Part shown: positions 53,459-63,169 of the stretch, one piece after another
Position numbering within the stretch: position 1 is the stretch's first letter
Layout: every line of letters begins with the position of its first letter
Source of the DNA: Lachnospiraceae bacterium NK4A144
GTDB taxonomy: Bacteria > Bacillota > Clostridia > Lachnospirales > Lachnospiraceae
Reading direction: 5' to 3'
Length of the DNA: 64,000 nucleotides
Assembly (NCBI GenBank): GCA_000424365.1
Contig: AUJT01000016.1
Location: 29,090-93,089 of the forward strand
Position numbers and translations under genes: made by a program
Notes under the pieces: generated by a model
Database searches by the model: none
Seen by the model: the letters and a program-made list of their open reading frames with translations, nothing else
What the model was told of the DNA's origin: nothing

Positions 53459-55062
53459 AAAACAACTTGAGGGAGAAAATTGTACGCATTGCCGCAGGAG
53501 TGACTTTATCAGCGGTACTAATGACATTTGGAGCAGGAAGCTCCTTAAAAGCATATGCAGAGATCAATGGATCTGCACCGGGACTGCTGATAAATAATTC
53601 ATCAGATTCTTCTGATTCGAGCAATTCAGATTCATCATCAAACACTGATTCATCTGATAGTTCATCTTCGTCCGGTGATAGCGGACAGTACAGTCAGGCA
53701 ACATCGACAAATCCGTATATTGTTCCGGCAGCTACATGGGTAACTCCTGTTGCGACACATGGACAGGCACTTTATGTAGTACTGCCCCTGGTAAATATGT
53801 ATGACTACAATGTGCGTGATGTGATCGTGACACCTGTGCTTTCCAGCAGCACGGATGAGTTTCCGTTTGAGATCGATTCAACCGGATTTACAGAAAAGAT
53901 TGAGACGCTTGTGGGTGAGAAAGAACAGCCTGACAGAAATAAGCGTGTACAAAATTGTGTATGGACCTTCCGCACCAGAGATACTGTAAAGAGCGGATAC
54001 TACAGACTGGATTATCAGGTAACCTATACTGATCCTCTTTGTGAGGTACATAACTGCACGATCTCCACATATGTAAAAACTGTCGGTCTTCCAAAGTACG
54101 GTACAACGGATGGATACGAGAAAGATACCAAGCTTTCCACTCCCCGTGTGATCGTTACAGGATTTAAGACAGAACCGGAAAGCGTAAAAGCCGGTGAAAA
54201 GTTCATGCTGACTCTCACCATGAAAAATACTTCAAACAGGACAGCAGTCGACAATATGGAGCTGGACCTTACCGGAACGGTAACGGGAAAAGATGAAGCA
54301 AGCTCTTATGCCGCATTCCTTCCGACATCCGGTGCGAACAGCTTCTATGTAAACTCGATCCCTGCAGGTGGTGAGACAAATCTTTCGATGGAATTTACAG
54401 CGAAAGCTGATCTCGAGCAGAAACCCTATGTTATGGATATAAAGATGAAGTATGAGGATGACGAGGCGAATCCTTATGAGGGAGAAGCAAATGTGTCTAT
54501 CCCTGTTCATCAGCCGGCGAGATTTGATACCAGTTCGGCAACTGTAGAACCGTCCAGTATCAATGTCGGAGAGCAGTCGGATGTAATGTTCAGTATCTAT
54601 AACACCGGAAAGACAAAGCTTTACAACGTGAGCGTGAGCATAAACGCACCCTCAGTAGAGCCTGCACTGGCATTTGTCGGTGCCATCGAATCCGGTGGAA
54701 CGGGAAATGTGGATGTGATGGTTACGGGAGTCGCACCTACAGAAGATGACGGAGTTATCCCCTGTACTATTTCCTATGAGGATGAATCTGGAAATGTGAC
54801 CCAGGAGACAAAAGAGATCAATCTCTTTGTATCCGAATATATGGAAGATGACTATGATTACACGGAAGAGGAAGAAGAACAGACAGGGATGAACCCGATA
54901 GTAAGAAATCTTATAATCGCGGTCGTATCTATCATAGTCTTAGTTATTTTACTCACCGTTTTCTTTAAGATCAGAAAGAAGAAAAAGAAGGCGAAGGAAG
55001 AAGCGGAATTAAGAGAACTCGCAGAGGAAACAACAGAGGAAGAAAAGAATGACGATCAGTGA
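53455..55062 (+). CDS. extracytoplasmic protein with CARDB-like Ig repeats, ABC-operon partner
   Basis: A 535-residue protein. Signal peptide (residues ~10-35), a Ser/Asp linker (SSDSSDSSNSDSSSNTDSSD), several Ig-like CARDB/NEW3-type domains (VPAATWVTPVATHGQALYVV, PESVKAGEKFMLTLTMKNTS, SSINVGEQSDVMFSIYNTGK), then a membrane helix (LIIAVVSIIVLVILLTVFF) and a charged tail. It replaces the periplasmic adaptor of Gram-negative MacAB systems. Such proteins probably mediate transport through, or mechanical coupling to, the wall. Overlaps both neighbours (4 and 14 bp). Confidence 0.8.
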   Translation: MKNNLREKIVRIAAGVTLSAVLMTFGAGSSLKAYAEINGSAPGLLINNSSDSSDSSNSDSSSNTDSSDSSSSSGDSGQYSQATSTNPYIVPAATWVTPVATHGQALYVVLPLVNMYDYNVRDVIVTPVLSSSTDEFPFEIDSTGFTEKIETLVGEKEQPDRNKRVQNCVWTFRTRDTVKSGYYRLDYQVTYTDPLCEVHNCTISTYVKTVGLPKYGTTDGYEKDTKLSTPRVIVTGFKTEPESVKAGEKFMLTLTMKNTSNRTAVDNMELDLTGTVTGKDEASSYAAFLPTSGANSFYVNSIPAGGETNLSMEFTAKADLEQKPYVMDIKMKYEDDEANPYEGEANVSIPVHQPARFDTSSATVEPSSINVGEQSDVMFSIYNTGKTKLYNVSVSINAPSVEPALAFVGAIESGGTGNVDVMVTGVAPTEDDGVIPCTISYEDESGNVTQETKEINLFVSEYMEDDYDYTEEEEEQTGMNPIVRNLIIAVVSIIVLVILLTVFFKIRKKKKKAKEEAELRELAEETTEEEKNDDQ

Positions 55063-56431
55063 TCTTTTCCGATATTCGTGGAAGTCTTTGATCCGCAGAA
55101 AATTAAGGACGATACTTACTATCCTTGGAGTAGTGATAGGTATCGCGTCAATCGTAGTCATGGTCTCGCTTGGTCTGGGACTTAGGGAACAGTCCATGGC
55201 TATGATCGAGCAGTATGGTGGTCTTACTACCATTACGGTCAGAGAGGGGAACGGCAGCTCGTCCGGTGGAGCATCGGATCAAAGTAAAAAAAGTGATCCC
55301 ACAGATGGGAAACTGTCGGATGAGACAGTCGAAAATATAAAAAAGCTCGATCATGTGGAGATAGTATCCCCTGTCCTGACATTTCAGTGCGTAATGAGGT
55401 CCGGAGCCTATGAGAGCTTTTGTTATGATGGATACGGGTATTCGCTCGAGGCCTTAAAGAGCATGAAGTGGAAATTTAACGAAGGAGATTTTCCGAAAGA
55501 GGGAGATCCGCTGAAATTTATATACGGAAACATGTATCTCCAGGAGTTTTCCAACTATGCAACCGGACAGGGGTATTGGGAGACAAACGTGCTTCCGGAC
55601 ATAGATCTTATGAAAGATCCGATATTTACGGTGTTTGATACAGATACCTATAATTCTATAAAAGGTAACTCTGACGGGTATTCCGAGGATGATGGCTCGG
55701 CTGAAAGTAAACCCACAGCCCCGCCGAAGAAGTATCTTATACCAACCGCCGGAGTTTTGTACGGAAATACAAATGATGATTACAGGGACTATAGCTGGAG
55801 CGTGTATTGCGATATAGAAGCGCTGGAAAAAGTTCTAAAAAAAGAGTATCGTAATAAGGCAATCCCGGGACAGCCGGTCAAAAAAAATGGTTCACCATAT
55901 CGTCAGTTGTTTTATAATCAGATTTATGTACGTTCTGATAGTGTTGATCACGTACTTGATCTGCAGAAAGAAATCGGGGATATGGGTTATTCTGTAGAGA
56001 GTAATTATGAATGGATAGAGGAGACACAGAAACAGGCCAGATCCCAGCAGGCAATGCTTGGCGGTATCGGCTGCGTGTCTCTTCTTGTTGCGGCTATAGG
56101 AATTGCAAATACCATGATGATGTCGATCTACGAAAGAACTAAGGAGATCGGTGTCATGAAGGTGCTTGGATGCAATCTTTCGGATATAAGAGGCATGTTC
56201 CTTTTGGAAGCAACAATGATAGGTGCGCTTGGCGGTATAATAGGAGATCTTATCAGTTTTATAGCGTCTCTTATAATTAATGCGGTAACTGCAGAAAAAA
56301 CGTCGGTTACACCTATATGGCTCATGCTTATGGGCTTTGTTTTCGCTGTACTTGTAGGTATGGCGGCTGGTTACTTCCCTTCAAAGCGGGCAATGGAGCT
56401 TAGTCCGCTGGCAGCTATCCGAAATGAATGA
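55049..56431 (+). CDS. ABC transporter permease, MacB/FtsX type
   Basis: A 460-residue permease. First membrane helix with the family start WKSLIRRKLRTILTILGVVI, a large extracytoplasmic region (~45-320), then three helices in the C-terminal FtsX domain (GGIGCVSLLVAAIGIANTMM, YERTKEIGVMKVLGCNLSDI, GMAAGYFPSKRAMELSPLAA). The domain layout is that of MacB mechanotransmission permeases. It works with the ATPase two genes upstream. Starts 14 bp inside the surface-protein gene. Confidence 0.93.
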   Translation: MTISDLFRYSWKSLIRRKLRTILTILGVVIGIASIVVMVSLGLGLREQSMAMIEQYGGLTTITVREGNGSSSGGASDQSKKSDPTDGKLSDETVENIKKLDHVEIVSPVLTFQCVMRSGAYESFCYDGYGYSLEALKSMKWKFNEGDFPKEGDPLKFIYGNMYLQEFSNYATGQGYWETNVLPDIDLMKDPIFTVFDTDTYNSIKGNSDGYSEDDGSAESKPTAPPKKYLIPTAGVLYGNTNDDYRDYSWSVYCDIEALEKVLKKEYRNKAIPGQPVKKNGSPYRQLFYNQIYVRSDSVDHVLDLQKEIGDMGYSVESNYEWIEETQKQARSQQAMLGGIGCVSLLVAAIGIANTMMMSIYERTKEIGVMKVLGCNLSDIRGMFLLEATMIGALGGIIGDLISFIASLIINAVTAEKTSVTPIWLMLMGFVFAVLVGMAAGYFPSKRAMELSPLAAIRNE

Positions 56432-56473
56432 TAGTCGATCGTTGTGCAATTTTTTGCTTAGTAAGGAAAATAT

Positions 56474-57853
56474 ATGGTTTTTAGCTCGTTAATATTTCTT
56501 TTTCGGTTTCTTCCGGTATTTTTGCTGGTCTATTACATAGTCCCGCGTCCGCTGAAAAATCTGGTTCTTTTTTTAGGAAGCCTGGTTTTTTACGCATGGG
56601 GAGAGCCGAAATACACAGTGTTCGTGCTATTGTCGATCATAGTTAATTTTTACTCGACAAAATTTATGGCTATGTATGACAGACAGTATCGGATACGTGA
56701 GAGGAGGATCTGTCTAGCACTTATTCTTTTATACGATGTGGGAATGCTGATCTTTTTCAAATATACAGGCTTTATTCTCACAAATGTAAATACGTTTGCA
56801 GGTACGGCAATACCGATACCAAAGATCACGCTTCCGCTGGGGATCAGCTTTTATACATTTCAGATAATGTCCTATGTTATCGATGTTTATAAGGGAAATA
56901 TAGAAGTTGAAAACTCAATATTGAATGTTGGAACATATCTTGTGATGTTCCCGCAGCTGATCGCCGGTCCTATAGTTGTTTATAAAAATGTGGCAGAGGC
57001 TCTGCATGAGAGAGAGATAACGCTTGAAGGCATAGAAAGAGGTCTCATGACCTTTACTTTGGGACTTGGTTCAAAGGTTATACTCGCAAATAACATAGGA
57101 AACGTGTGGAGTGCCTGCGGTGAAGCTGGTTTTGAAAATATTTCCACGCTTTTTGCATGGCTTGGAATAGCTGCTTATACACTGCAGCTTTATTTCGACT
57201 TCAGCGGTTATTCTCTGATGGCTATAGGTCTCGGAGAGATGATTGGATTTAAGTTTCCTCAGAACTTTAATTTCCCGTATATAGCAAATTCCGTGTCTGA
57301 TTTTTGGAAGCGCTGGCATATAACCATGACAGACTGGTTTAGAAATTATATCTATATACCGCTTGGTGGTAATAGAAACGGCGCAGTTCGGACATACTTC
57401 AATATGCTGGTTGTCTGGGTGATCACAGGCTTCTGGCATGGAGCAGACTGGAACTTCGTCCTTTGGGGACTGTATTATTTTGTGATCCTCTCTGTTGAAA
57501 GGTTATTCCTAAAAAAAGTACTGGACCAGCTGCATTTCTTTTCGCGTATTTATACGCTTCTCTGTGTGATGATAGGCTGGGTCCTTTTTGCTTCGCCGTC
57601 ACTTCAGGAAGCGATCGTGTATATCACACGGATGTTTACCATTAATCCCGGAACAGATTTCCTGGAGTACGCTCAGAGCTATGGCATCTTGATGGCGGCT
57701 GGAGTAGTATTTGCTACACCGATCTTTTCTGACTGGTATAAAAAGCACAGAAGTAATGTACTGGTGATCTCTTTTATGTTCGTCGTATTTTGGTATTCGG
57801 TTTATCTGCTTACTAAAGAGATTTATAATCCATTCCTGTATTTTAGGTTCTGA
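56474..57853 (+). CDS. MBOAT-family O-acyltransferase (AlgI/DltB type)
   Basis: A 459-residue polytopic membrane acyltransferase with about eleven helices. The catalytic His322 is in GFWHGADWNFVLWG. Other MBOAT segments are LGISFYTFQIMSYVIDVYKG, FPQLIAGPIVVYKN and NFPYIANSVSDFWKRWHITM. It carries acyl groups across the membrane to a surface acceptor, and the SGNH gene that follows is the usual partner. AAGGAAAA precedes the ATG. Alginate is unlikely here. A cell-surface polysaccharide or peptidoglycan acceptor is more plausible. Confidence 0.94.
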   Translation: MVFSSLIFLFRFLPVFLLVYYIVPRPLKNLVLFLGSLVFYAWGEPKYTVFVLLSIIVNFYSTKFMAMYDRQYRIRERRICLALILLYDVGMLIFFKYTGFILTNVNTFAGTAIPIPKITLPLGISFYTFQIMSYVIDVYKGNIEVENSILNVGTYLVMFPQLIAGPIVVYKNVAEALHEREITLEGIERGLMTFTLGLGSKVILANNIGNVWSACGEAGFENISTLFAWLGIAAYTLQLYFDFSGYSLMAIGLGEMIGFKFPQNFNFPYIANSVSDFWKRWHITMTDWFRNYIYIPLGGNRNGAVRTYFNMLVVWVITGFWHGADWNFVLWGLYYFVILSVERLFLKKVLDQLHFFSRIYTLLCVMIGWVLFASPSLQEAIVYITRMFTINPGTDFLEYAQSYGILMAAGVVFATPIFSDWYKKHRSNVLVISFMFVVFWYSVYLLTKEIYNPFLYFRF

Positions 57854-57891
57854 TCGAGATACTGTGGGCGGATTTTAGAACTGGGTTAATA

Positions 57892-59190
57892 ATGAAGAAA
57901 TTAAAGAATTGTCCATATATGATACTGCTTTTTCTGTCAGTAATGGCGGTTTTTGTATATGGAATCCTGCTTCAGACAGGAAAAGTAAAATCAAATGTTA
58001 CGGTTGCGAGTACTGATATGATAGAGGTCGCATCGGCTGTTCACGATCTGGAGGCAAGATTCACGGCATTTATTTCCAAGACTAAGGAAGTGGATTATTC
58101 CAAGGAATATAAGCCTACGGAGTATGTACCGGATTCAAGTATCGCTGAGAAGATATCATCTAATGATGCGAGAAAAACTGTCGAAGATGAGAGTGCTGGT
58201 GTAGTGATCGATGAATCAGGGACTGTTTCCGGAGATAAGTCAGAAAAGACTGATGCCGGTGAAAAACAGGAACTTGCAGAGGGCGATACATCTTTTTGCG
58301 GTGAGAACGATGGCTTTTACAGGGTTACGGATGGCTATCTCACAAACGGAGACACGCTTTTTATCGGAGACTCCAGAACAAAGGGCTTTGCGCTGTACTC
58401 AGGGCTTCAGGGCATAAATGTTTATGCGGAAAAGGGTTATTCCGTTAATAAAGTATTTACGGATAAATTTATAGATACAGTCCTCGGAAAGCTTACGCTG
58501 GAAGAAGCAATGGCAGCGGATACGGATCGCTACAGAAAGATCTATCTGATGCTCGGTCTGAATGAGATGGGCTGGGGCAATGATGAGATGTTCGCAAATG
58601 CTTATTACAGGATGATCGATATGCTTAAGTATTATCAGCCAAATGCTGTGATATATGTGCAGGATATCATCCATGTGACAAAGGCAAAGGGCGAATCGGC
58701 ACCGCTGTACGGTAATGCGAATATAGATGCCAGAAATGAGCTCCTGAAGGAGATAGCGGATAATGAGCATGTAGTTTATCTGAATATCAATCAGGTATTC
58801 TCTGATGAGGAAGGGAATCTTCCGGCTGAATATTCGTCAGACGGAGTTCACATTAAGCAGCAGTATATGCAGCAGTGGGTAGACTTCCTCGAGAGTCATG
58901 CAGTGCTGGCTTCGGATTCGGATGCAGCCTATATCACAGATCCTGCTGAGGTTGATACGGCAGCCGGCGGGGAGTCTATGAAAAATGAGGGTGAAGACAC
59001 TTCGAAAGATGCAGAAACTGTTACGGAAACTTCGCCGGTAACGGAGACAACTCCGGCTGTACAGGAAAATACGACGCCGACAGTACCGACTACACCGACA
59101 GTACCGACCACACCGACAGTACCGACTACACCGGACATCGGAACGGGAACCGGCGGAGACGGATGGGAAACCGGTCAGGATCTAAATTAA
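57892..59190 (+). CDS. SGNH-type surface acyltransferase/esterase partner of the MBOAT protein
   Basis: A 432-residue protein with an N-terminal membrane anchor (MILLFLSVMAVFVYGILLQT). Its SGNH hydrolase-like domain (~145-345) has Ser161 in FIGDSRTKG and Asp317/His320 in SDGVHIKQQY. An Asn in LMLGLNEMG is the probable oxyanion-hole residue. After it, residues ~345-432 are Thr/Pro/Val-rich with repeats TTPTVPTTPTVPTTPTVP, a wall-spanning-like tail. It probably transfers the acyl group outside the cell. Follows the MBOAT gene by 38 bp. Confidence 0.85.
   Translation: MKKLKNCPYMILLFLSVMAVFVYGILLQTGKVKSNVTVASTDMIEVASAVHDLEARFTAFISKTKEVDYSKEYKPTEYVPDSSIAEKISSNDARKTVEDESAGVVIDESGTVSGDKSEKTDAGEKQELAEGDTSFCGENDGFYRVTDGYLTNGDTLFIGDSRTKGFALYSGLQGINVYAEKGYSVNKVFTDKFIDTVLGKLTLEEAMAADTDRYRKIYLMLGLNEMGWGNDEMFANAYYRMIDMLKYYQPNAVIYVQDIIHVTKAKGESAPLYGNANIDARNELLKEIADNEHVVYLNINQVFSDEEGNLPAEYSSDGVHIKQQYMQQWVDFLESHAVLASDSDAAYITDPAEVDTAAGGESMKNEGEDTSKDAETVTETSPVTETTPAVQENTTPTVPTTPTVPTTPTVPTTPDIGTGTGGDGWETGQDLN
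59085..59133 (+). repeat. tandem ~18-bp repeats encoding TPTVPT in the SGNH protein tail
   Basis: About three units of the pattern CCGACAGTACCGACYACA. They encode the Thr/Pro/Val repeat, and copy number could vary by slippage. Confidence 0.7.
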
Positions 59191-59212
59191 ATGCTGTTGA
59201 GATAACAAGAAA

Positions 59213-59241
59213 CAGGGACAGGAGAATTTCTCCTGCCCCTG
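59213..59241 (-). terminator. hairpin, terminator on the minus strand
   Basis: CAGGGACAGGAGAA (59213-59226) pairs with TTCTCCTGCCCCTG (59228-59241). Read on the minus strand the stem is followed by TTTCTTGTT, so it is a plausible terminator for the chemoreceptor gene. The plus direction lacks a T-run. Confidence 0.65.
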
Positions 59242-59278
59242 CTTGCGTGTTAAGTATACTAGTGTCCTGGATCGGGTT

Positions 59279-61330
59279 TTATTGAACCCTAAAGAATTCC
59301 ATCTGCTTCTGCAGAGAATCGGATATTTCTTTTAGATATTCGGCACCCTTTTGAAGCCTTTCGCTTTGGCTCTGGGCTTCAGAAACCATTTGCTCGATCT
59401 CACGGGCGTTCATCAGGACGGTTTCAGTACCTTGTGCCTGTACGGTAGTAGCCTCTGCCATTCTTCCGGATATTTCATCAACCTTTTGTGCATTTTCAAG
59501 CATCTTATTTATCCGTTCACTTGTAGCCTTGACCTGTTCAACTGTATTGCTGTAGGATTCCACTATGGTCTCGAGGATTTCCACGCCCATAGCGATGTCT
59601 TCTGCACTCTTACGGGTAGCTGAGCCTGTCTTTGACATCAGGTTAGATATATTACTAACCAGATTTTCAATCATTCCGGCATTTTCGTTACTTGTATCTG
59701 CGAGCTGCTTTATCTCTTCTGCAACAACTGCAAACCCACGTCCGGCTTCACCTGCTCTGGCTGCCTCTATAGATGCGTTGAGAGACAGGAGATTAGTCTG
59801 TGAAGCAATGCCCTTAATAACCGATGTAATGGACGAGATCTGCTCGGCGGAACTTTCTACATCCGATACATGGGACACGAGCTCGTTAATGGAGTTCTGA
59901 GCCACATGCATCTTTTCAGTTACCTTATTGAGATTATCAGCGGTCTCTTCGGAGTCATTTCTGACTGTTTCCATGTAGTTCTTTGCATCACTGCTGGAAT
60001 CTGCGGTTTCTTCTGCGATCTTTGACAGATTCTCGGAATCGGTTGAGAGATTCTGTATGGAGTCGTTGATATTCTGCATTTCTGATGCCAGATCTTCAAG
60101 CGAGTCTTTTTCTGTAGTAGTAGACTCATTCATTCCTGTCGCAAGCTCATTAAATTCTATCGAGTGTGTATTAAGTCCTTCAGCGGTTGAGTATACATCT
60201 GAGATGATAGAATTCATCTTAATAATGTAATCATGAAGGCTTGTATTAATGTCTGTGATCTCATTATCCGGTCCTTTATGGTGCGTATCAAAGTTAAGAG
60301 TGAGATTACCTTTAGATATCTCTATGATATCGTTTGTAGCCCTCTTTAGCTGCTTCATCTTGCGACTTACAGTCAGACTTACTGACAAAACTATGCCGCA
60401 GAAAATGACTAAAGCAGCAATATTAAGTATAAAGAGCAGTCTGGTAAGTGCACCGTATGCAGTGTTGTAATCTTCATAAAGCATCAGATACCATTCTGTA
60501 TTTGTGACGTTGCTTATTGTCAATACATACTTACCCTGCGTGGTATTTACAGTCTTATTGAGAGTATTTATATCAAAGTTTGTGAGTAGATCCTTAAGAA
60601 ACGGATCAGTGGCATCCTGCAGTGTAAGTCCCGGATAATCGTCGTTACTGGAGGCTATTACCATACCACTCTTATTATCTATAAGGAGGAAAGAAGCATT
60701 GAGCTTTTCGCTTTCTGCGGCAATAGTATCACGGATAGAGGAGAAGGTGAGGTCTGTTGCAGCCATTCCGATGACATTTCCGCCGGTATCCTTGATGTTT
60801 TTTGCGCATGTAACTGTATAATCGGTAACGCCATCCTCGTCGTAGAATGAGCACTTATCAAATGTTGCTTCATCACACTTCAGACCAAACTGAAACCAGT
60901 CTTCTGTAAGATAGTCCGGAAACCTTTCATTTCCGGCATAAGAAACGGTCGTGCCATACTCATCGTTATATATCAGGTATACACCATCACTTCCTGTTAT
61001 CACGTCTGTATGATGCTGCTGCATATAGGCTGCATAACTGTTATTATCTCCCAGAAAATGTCCCTGCAGCTGATTGGCGATGGTGTTCAGGATAGCTCGT
61101 GCCTCATTACTCCAGACTTCTACTTTGTTTGTAACACTGCCGCATTCGCTGTTCATACGGTCGACGATCTGGTTTGTATAGCTTGTCTTGATATTTTTAT
61201 AAATGATAAAAAAGCATACAAATACAATGATCATCAGGACGGGGATAACCCGGGACAGGATAAGGTAAGATAACCCCATATAATTCTTGCGTTTCTCAGT
61301 TTTAGCTGCGTTTGAATTCTTTTTTGCCAT
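59279..61330 (-). CDS. methyl-accepting chemotaxis protein
   Basis: A 683-residue chemoreceptor. A membrane helix near residues 20-45 ([20 protein letters not shown]) is followed by a double-Cache-like extracellular domain (~50-300), a second helix ([20 protein letters not shown]), HAMP and the coiled-coil signalling domain with the tip [21 protein letters not shown] start at 61330 is chosen because AAGGAGA precedes it. A further in-frame ATG at 61360 has none. A sigma-D-like promoter is upstream. It is a different receptor from the one at 5.5 kb, sharing only the tip region. Confidence 0.95.
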   Translation of the reverse strand: MAKKNSNAAKTEKRKNYMGLSYLILSRVIPVLMIIVFVCFFIIYKNIKTSYTNQIVDRMNSECGSVTNKVEVWSNEARAILNTIANQLQGHFLGDNNSYAAYMQQHHTDVITGSDGVYLIYNDEYGTTVSYAGNERFPDYLTEDWFQFGLKCDEATFDKCSFYDEDGVTDYTVTCAKNIKDTGGNVIGMAATDLTFSSIRDTIAAESEKLNASFLLIDNKSGMVIASSNDDYPGLTLQDATDPFLKDLLTNFDINTLNKTVNTTQGKYVLTISNVTNTEWYLMLYEDYNTAYGALTRLLFILNIAALVIFCGIVLSVSLTVSRKMKQLKRATNDIIEISKGNLTLNFDTHHKGPDNEITDINTSLHDYIIKMNSIISDVYSTAEGLNTHSIEFNELATGMNESTTTEKDSLEDLASEMQNINDSIQNLSTDSENLSKIAEETADSSSDAKNYMETVRNDSEETADNLNKVTEKMHVAQNSINELVSHVSDVESSAEQISSITSVIKGIASQTNLLSLNASIEAARAGEAGRGFAVVAEEIKQLADTSNENAGMIENLVSNISNLMSKTGSATRKSAEDIAMGVEILETIVESYSNTVEQVKATSERINKMLENAQKVDEISGRMAEATTVQAQGTETVLMNAREIEQMVSEAQSQSERLQKGAEYLKEISDSLQKQMEFFRVQ

Positions 61331-61381
61331 ACTCCGTCTCCTTGTGAAAACAAAACTCATAAGTAGAACACTCTTTTTTCT

Positions 61382-61406
61382 TTATCGGTTGAGCGAATTG
61401 TTTTTA
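61382..61406 (-). promoter_or_regulatory. sigma-D-like promoter of the second chemoreceptor
   Basis: On the minus strand TAAA (61406-61403) and CCGATAA (61388-61382) are 14 bp apart, close to the TAAA-N15-GCCGATAA consensus. It lies about 52 bp upstream of the ATG at 61330. Confidence 0.55.
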
Positions 61407-61450
61407 TAAGAATATGAAGATTATTAAATCTAGTACATGGAGAGAGTTTA

Positions 61451-61489
61451 AGAACAAAAAAGAACCCTGTGCCAAAGGCTCAGGGCTCA
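61451..61489 (-). terminator. intrinsic terminator of the second degV-like gene
   Basis: On the minus strand GAGCCCTGAGCC pairs with GGCACAGGGTTC (61489-61461), with two mismatches, followed by TTTTTTG. It separates the DegV gene from the chemoreceptor. Confidence 0.8.
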
Positions 61490-61504
61490 AAAATGGATTA
61501 TGTT

Positions 61505-62404
61505 TTAATCTGCGTCAGCATAGGATACGCCGCCCGGAACTACCTTGGAACATGCCAGAGCAAGTGAACCCGGTCCGATATGGCAGGCGATACTAAGCGG
61601 AAGCGGATCGATATGGAGCTTGCAGTTAGGGAATGCCTCACGAACATCCTTTGCAAATTCCTCGGCTGCTTCACGGTTCTGGGAATATGCCATCTGGATC
61701 CAGACATTGGGATTTTCAGGATCATATCCGCCAAAACGTGTATCAATATCATTCTTAACAGCCTTGATCATGATGGACTTTGCCTGCTTGATACCTCTGC
61801 ACTTTGAGAAAGCGTCCAGCTTTTCTCCCTGGATCTGGAGAATAGGCTTCAGATTGAGGATCTTTGCAAATGCAGCAGCGGCAGGTGTGATACGACCGCC
61901 CTTTTTCAGATACTCAAGAGTATCGAGGGTAATGTAGATACTGGAGTCAAACTTTGTCTCTTCCAGAATGTTTTTGATCTCTTCTGCGGATCTGCCGGCA
62001 TCGGCCAGAGCCTTTGCATCTACTGCGGACTGACGTAATGTAACGGAGATACGCTGATTATTAACGACAAAGACTTTTCCGTCATACTCATTTGCGTAAA
62101 CACTTGCGTTTGCGCATGAACCGGAAAGACCGCTGGACATTGGAATATGAACAATTTCATCGTATCCCTCGTCGAAAATCTTGTCCCAGAGTTCCATAAC
62201 ATCTCCGGCAGCGGGCTGTGACGTATGAACTGCAGCATCCTGGTCGAGGAAATTATAAAATTCATCATGAGTCAGATTGACGTTGTCGAGATATTCCTTA
62301 TCATTAATGATGACCGGCATGGGAAGGACAAAGATACCCTTTTTCTCTCCCTCAGCGATTGTCATTCCACTGTTAGTGTCAGTGACGATAGCGACTTTTT
62401 TCAT
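61505..62404 (-). CDS. DegV-family fatty-acid-binding protein
   Basis: A 299-residue DegV protein with AIVTDTNSGMTIAEGEKKGI at the start, VHTSQPAAGDVMELW, VHIPMSSGLSGSCANASVYA and LDTLEYLKKGGRITPAAAA, the standard FakB-like sequence landmarks. It probably binds a fatty acid for the FakA kinase. It differs clearly from the DegV gene at 31.6 kb, so the two may bind different chains. A 62-bp AT-rich leader contains AAGGAAA just before the ATG. Confidence 0.94.
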   Translation of the reverse strand: MKKVAIVTDTNSGMTIAEGEKKGIFVLPMPVIINDKEYLDNVNLTHDEFYNFLDQDAAVHTSQPAAGDVMELWDKIFDEGYDEIVHIPMSSGLSGSCANASVYANEYDGKVFVVNNQRISVTLRQSAVDAKALADAGRSAEEIKNILEETKFDSSIYITLDTLEYLKKGGRITPAAAAFAKILNLKPILQIQGEKLDAFSKCRGIKQAKSIMIKAVKNDIDTRFGGYDPENPNVWIQMAYSQNREAAEEFAKDVREAFPNCKLHIDPLPLSIACHIGPGSLALACSKVVPGGVSYADAD

Positions 62405-62583
62405 ATTAAAATGTTTCCTTTCTGTCCGAAAATTTTAGCACAAAAACGGCGTTGTAACAATGTAGTACTGATTTCTACGTCACGGTGTTTGCGAAGCTAA
62501 GTTGTAAAATTGTTATATTGTCAGACAATAATGTATAAAAATAGAAAGAGAATATAAAAAAGAAATAAAATATGAAAAATGTA

Positions 62584-62612
62584 TTGACACATCTGACCAG
62601 ATGCGATATACT
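62584..62612 (+). promoter_or_regulatory. strong promoter of the candidate structured RNA
   Basis: TTGACA (62584-62589) and TATACT (62607-62612) at exactly 17 bp, one of the best sigma-A matches in the window. Transcription would begin near 62619, in a region with no normal gene. Confidence 0.8.
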
Positions 62613-62618
62613 TCACTC

Positions 62619-63053
62619 AACAACAAAGAAAGAGAGGCAAGACTAACAAACGGGCAATCGCCCGGAGGTAGGACAAATGCTTAACTGGAAAGGTGTAGTA
62701 GAAACTCGGATTACAAAATAAGAAGGAGTTGAGACCACCGGACAACTAAATTTCCAAGTGAACATTCTGATCGATAGGCCTGGATCAGAAGGTACTGATC
62801 ATCAAAATTGAATAGTAACAATTCATCTTTATAGCATAGAAGCATTCCAGATGCAGATATCGGGCGGAGAGAAAATCAAATGATGAAGAAGTCTTATTGA
62901 GAAGACACAGAGAAAACCGTTCAGAAATCTGATAAATTACAGAATCCGCATCATGGAGGCAGATATAGGAGGTACAGTCCAATGGGATGTACAGATGAAT
63001 CACGGTATTAGAGGACATCGAGCGTGAAGTGATTATTCCGCGAGATGTCCTTT
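62619..63053 (+). ncRNA. candidate ~435-nt structured non-coding RNA
   Basis: The promoter at 62584-62612 drives a region with no long gene but many short hairpins: CGGGC/GCCCG (62651-62664), TTCTGATC/GATCAGAA (62765-62790), TGAAT/ATTCA around 62809, GCAT/ATGC (62842-62855), GTCTT/AAGAC (62893-62908), TCAGA/TCTGA (62922-62933) and GTACA/TGTAC around 62972-62992. The 3' end is a helix AGGACATC/GATGTCCT (63012-63019, 63044-63051) with a tandem G-A mismatch (CGAGCG with CGCGAG), which recurs in real RNA folds. The U-tail is weak. Not tmRNA, RNase P or SRP. Family unassigned. Confidence 0.65.
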
Positions 63054-63169
63054 AATATTGTGTAAATATATTTTCCTTGTGTCATGTCTGTGATATCATT
63101 TCGACTTGGTTGATAATTGTAACGAAGTGACTTTACATATGCTGTTAGGTCATTAGAAAGGTTGATGAA

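Noticed and set aside
62619..63053. tmRNA, RNase P RNA or SRP RNA
   Set aside because: The tmRNA acceptor arm and tag reading frame, the RNase P GAGGAAAGUCC segment and the SRP Alu/S-domain core are absent.
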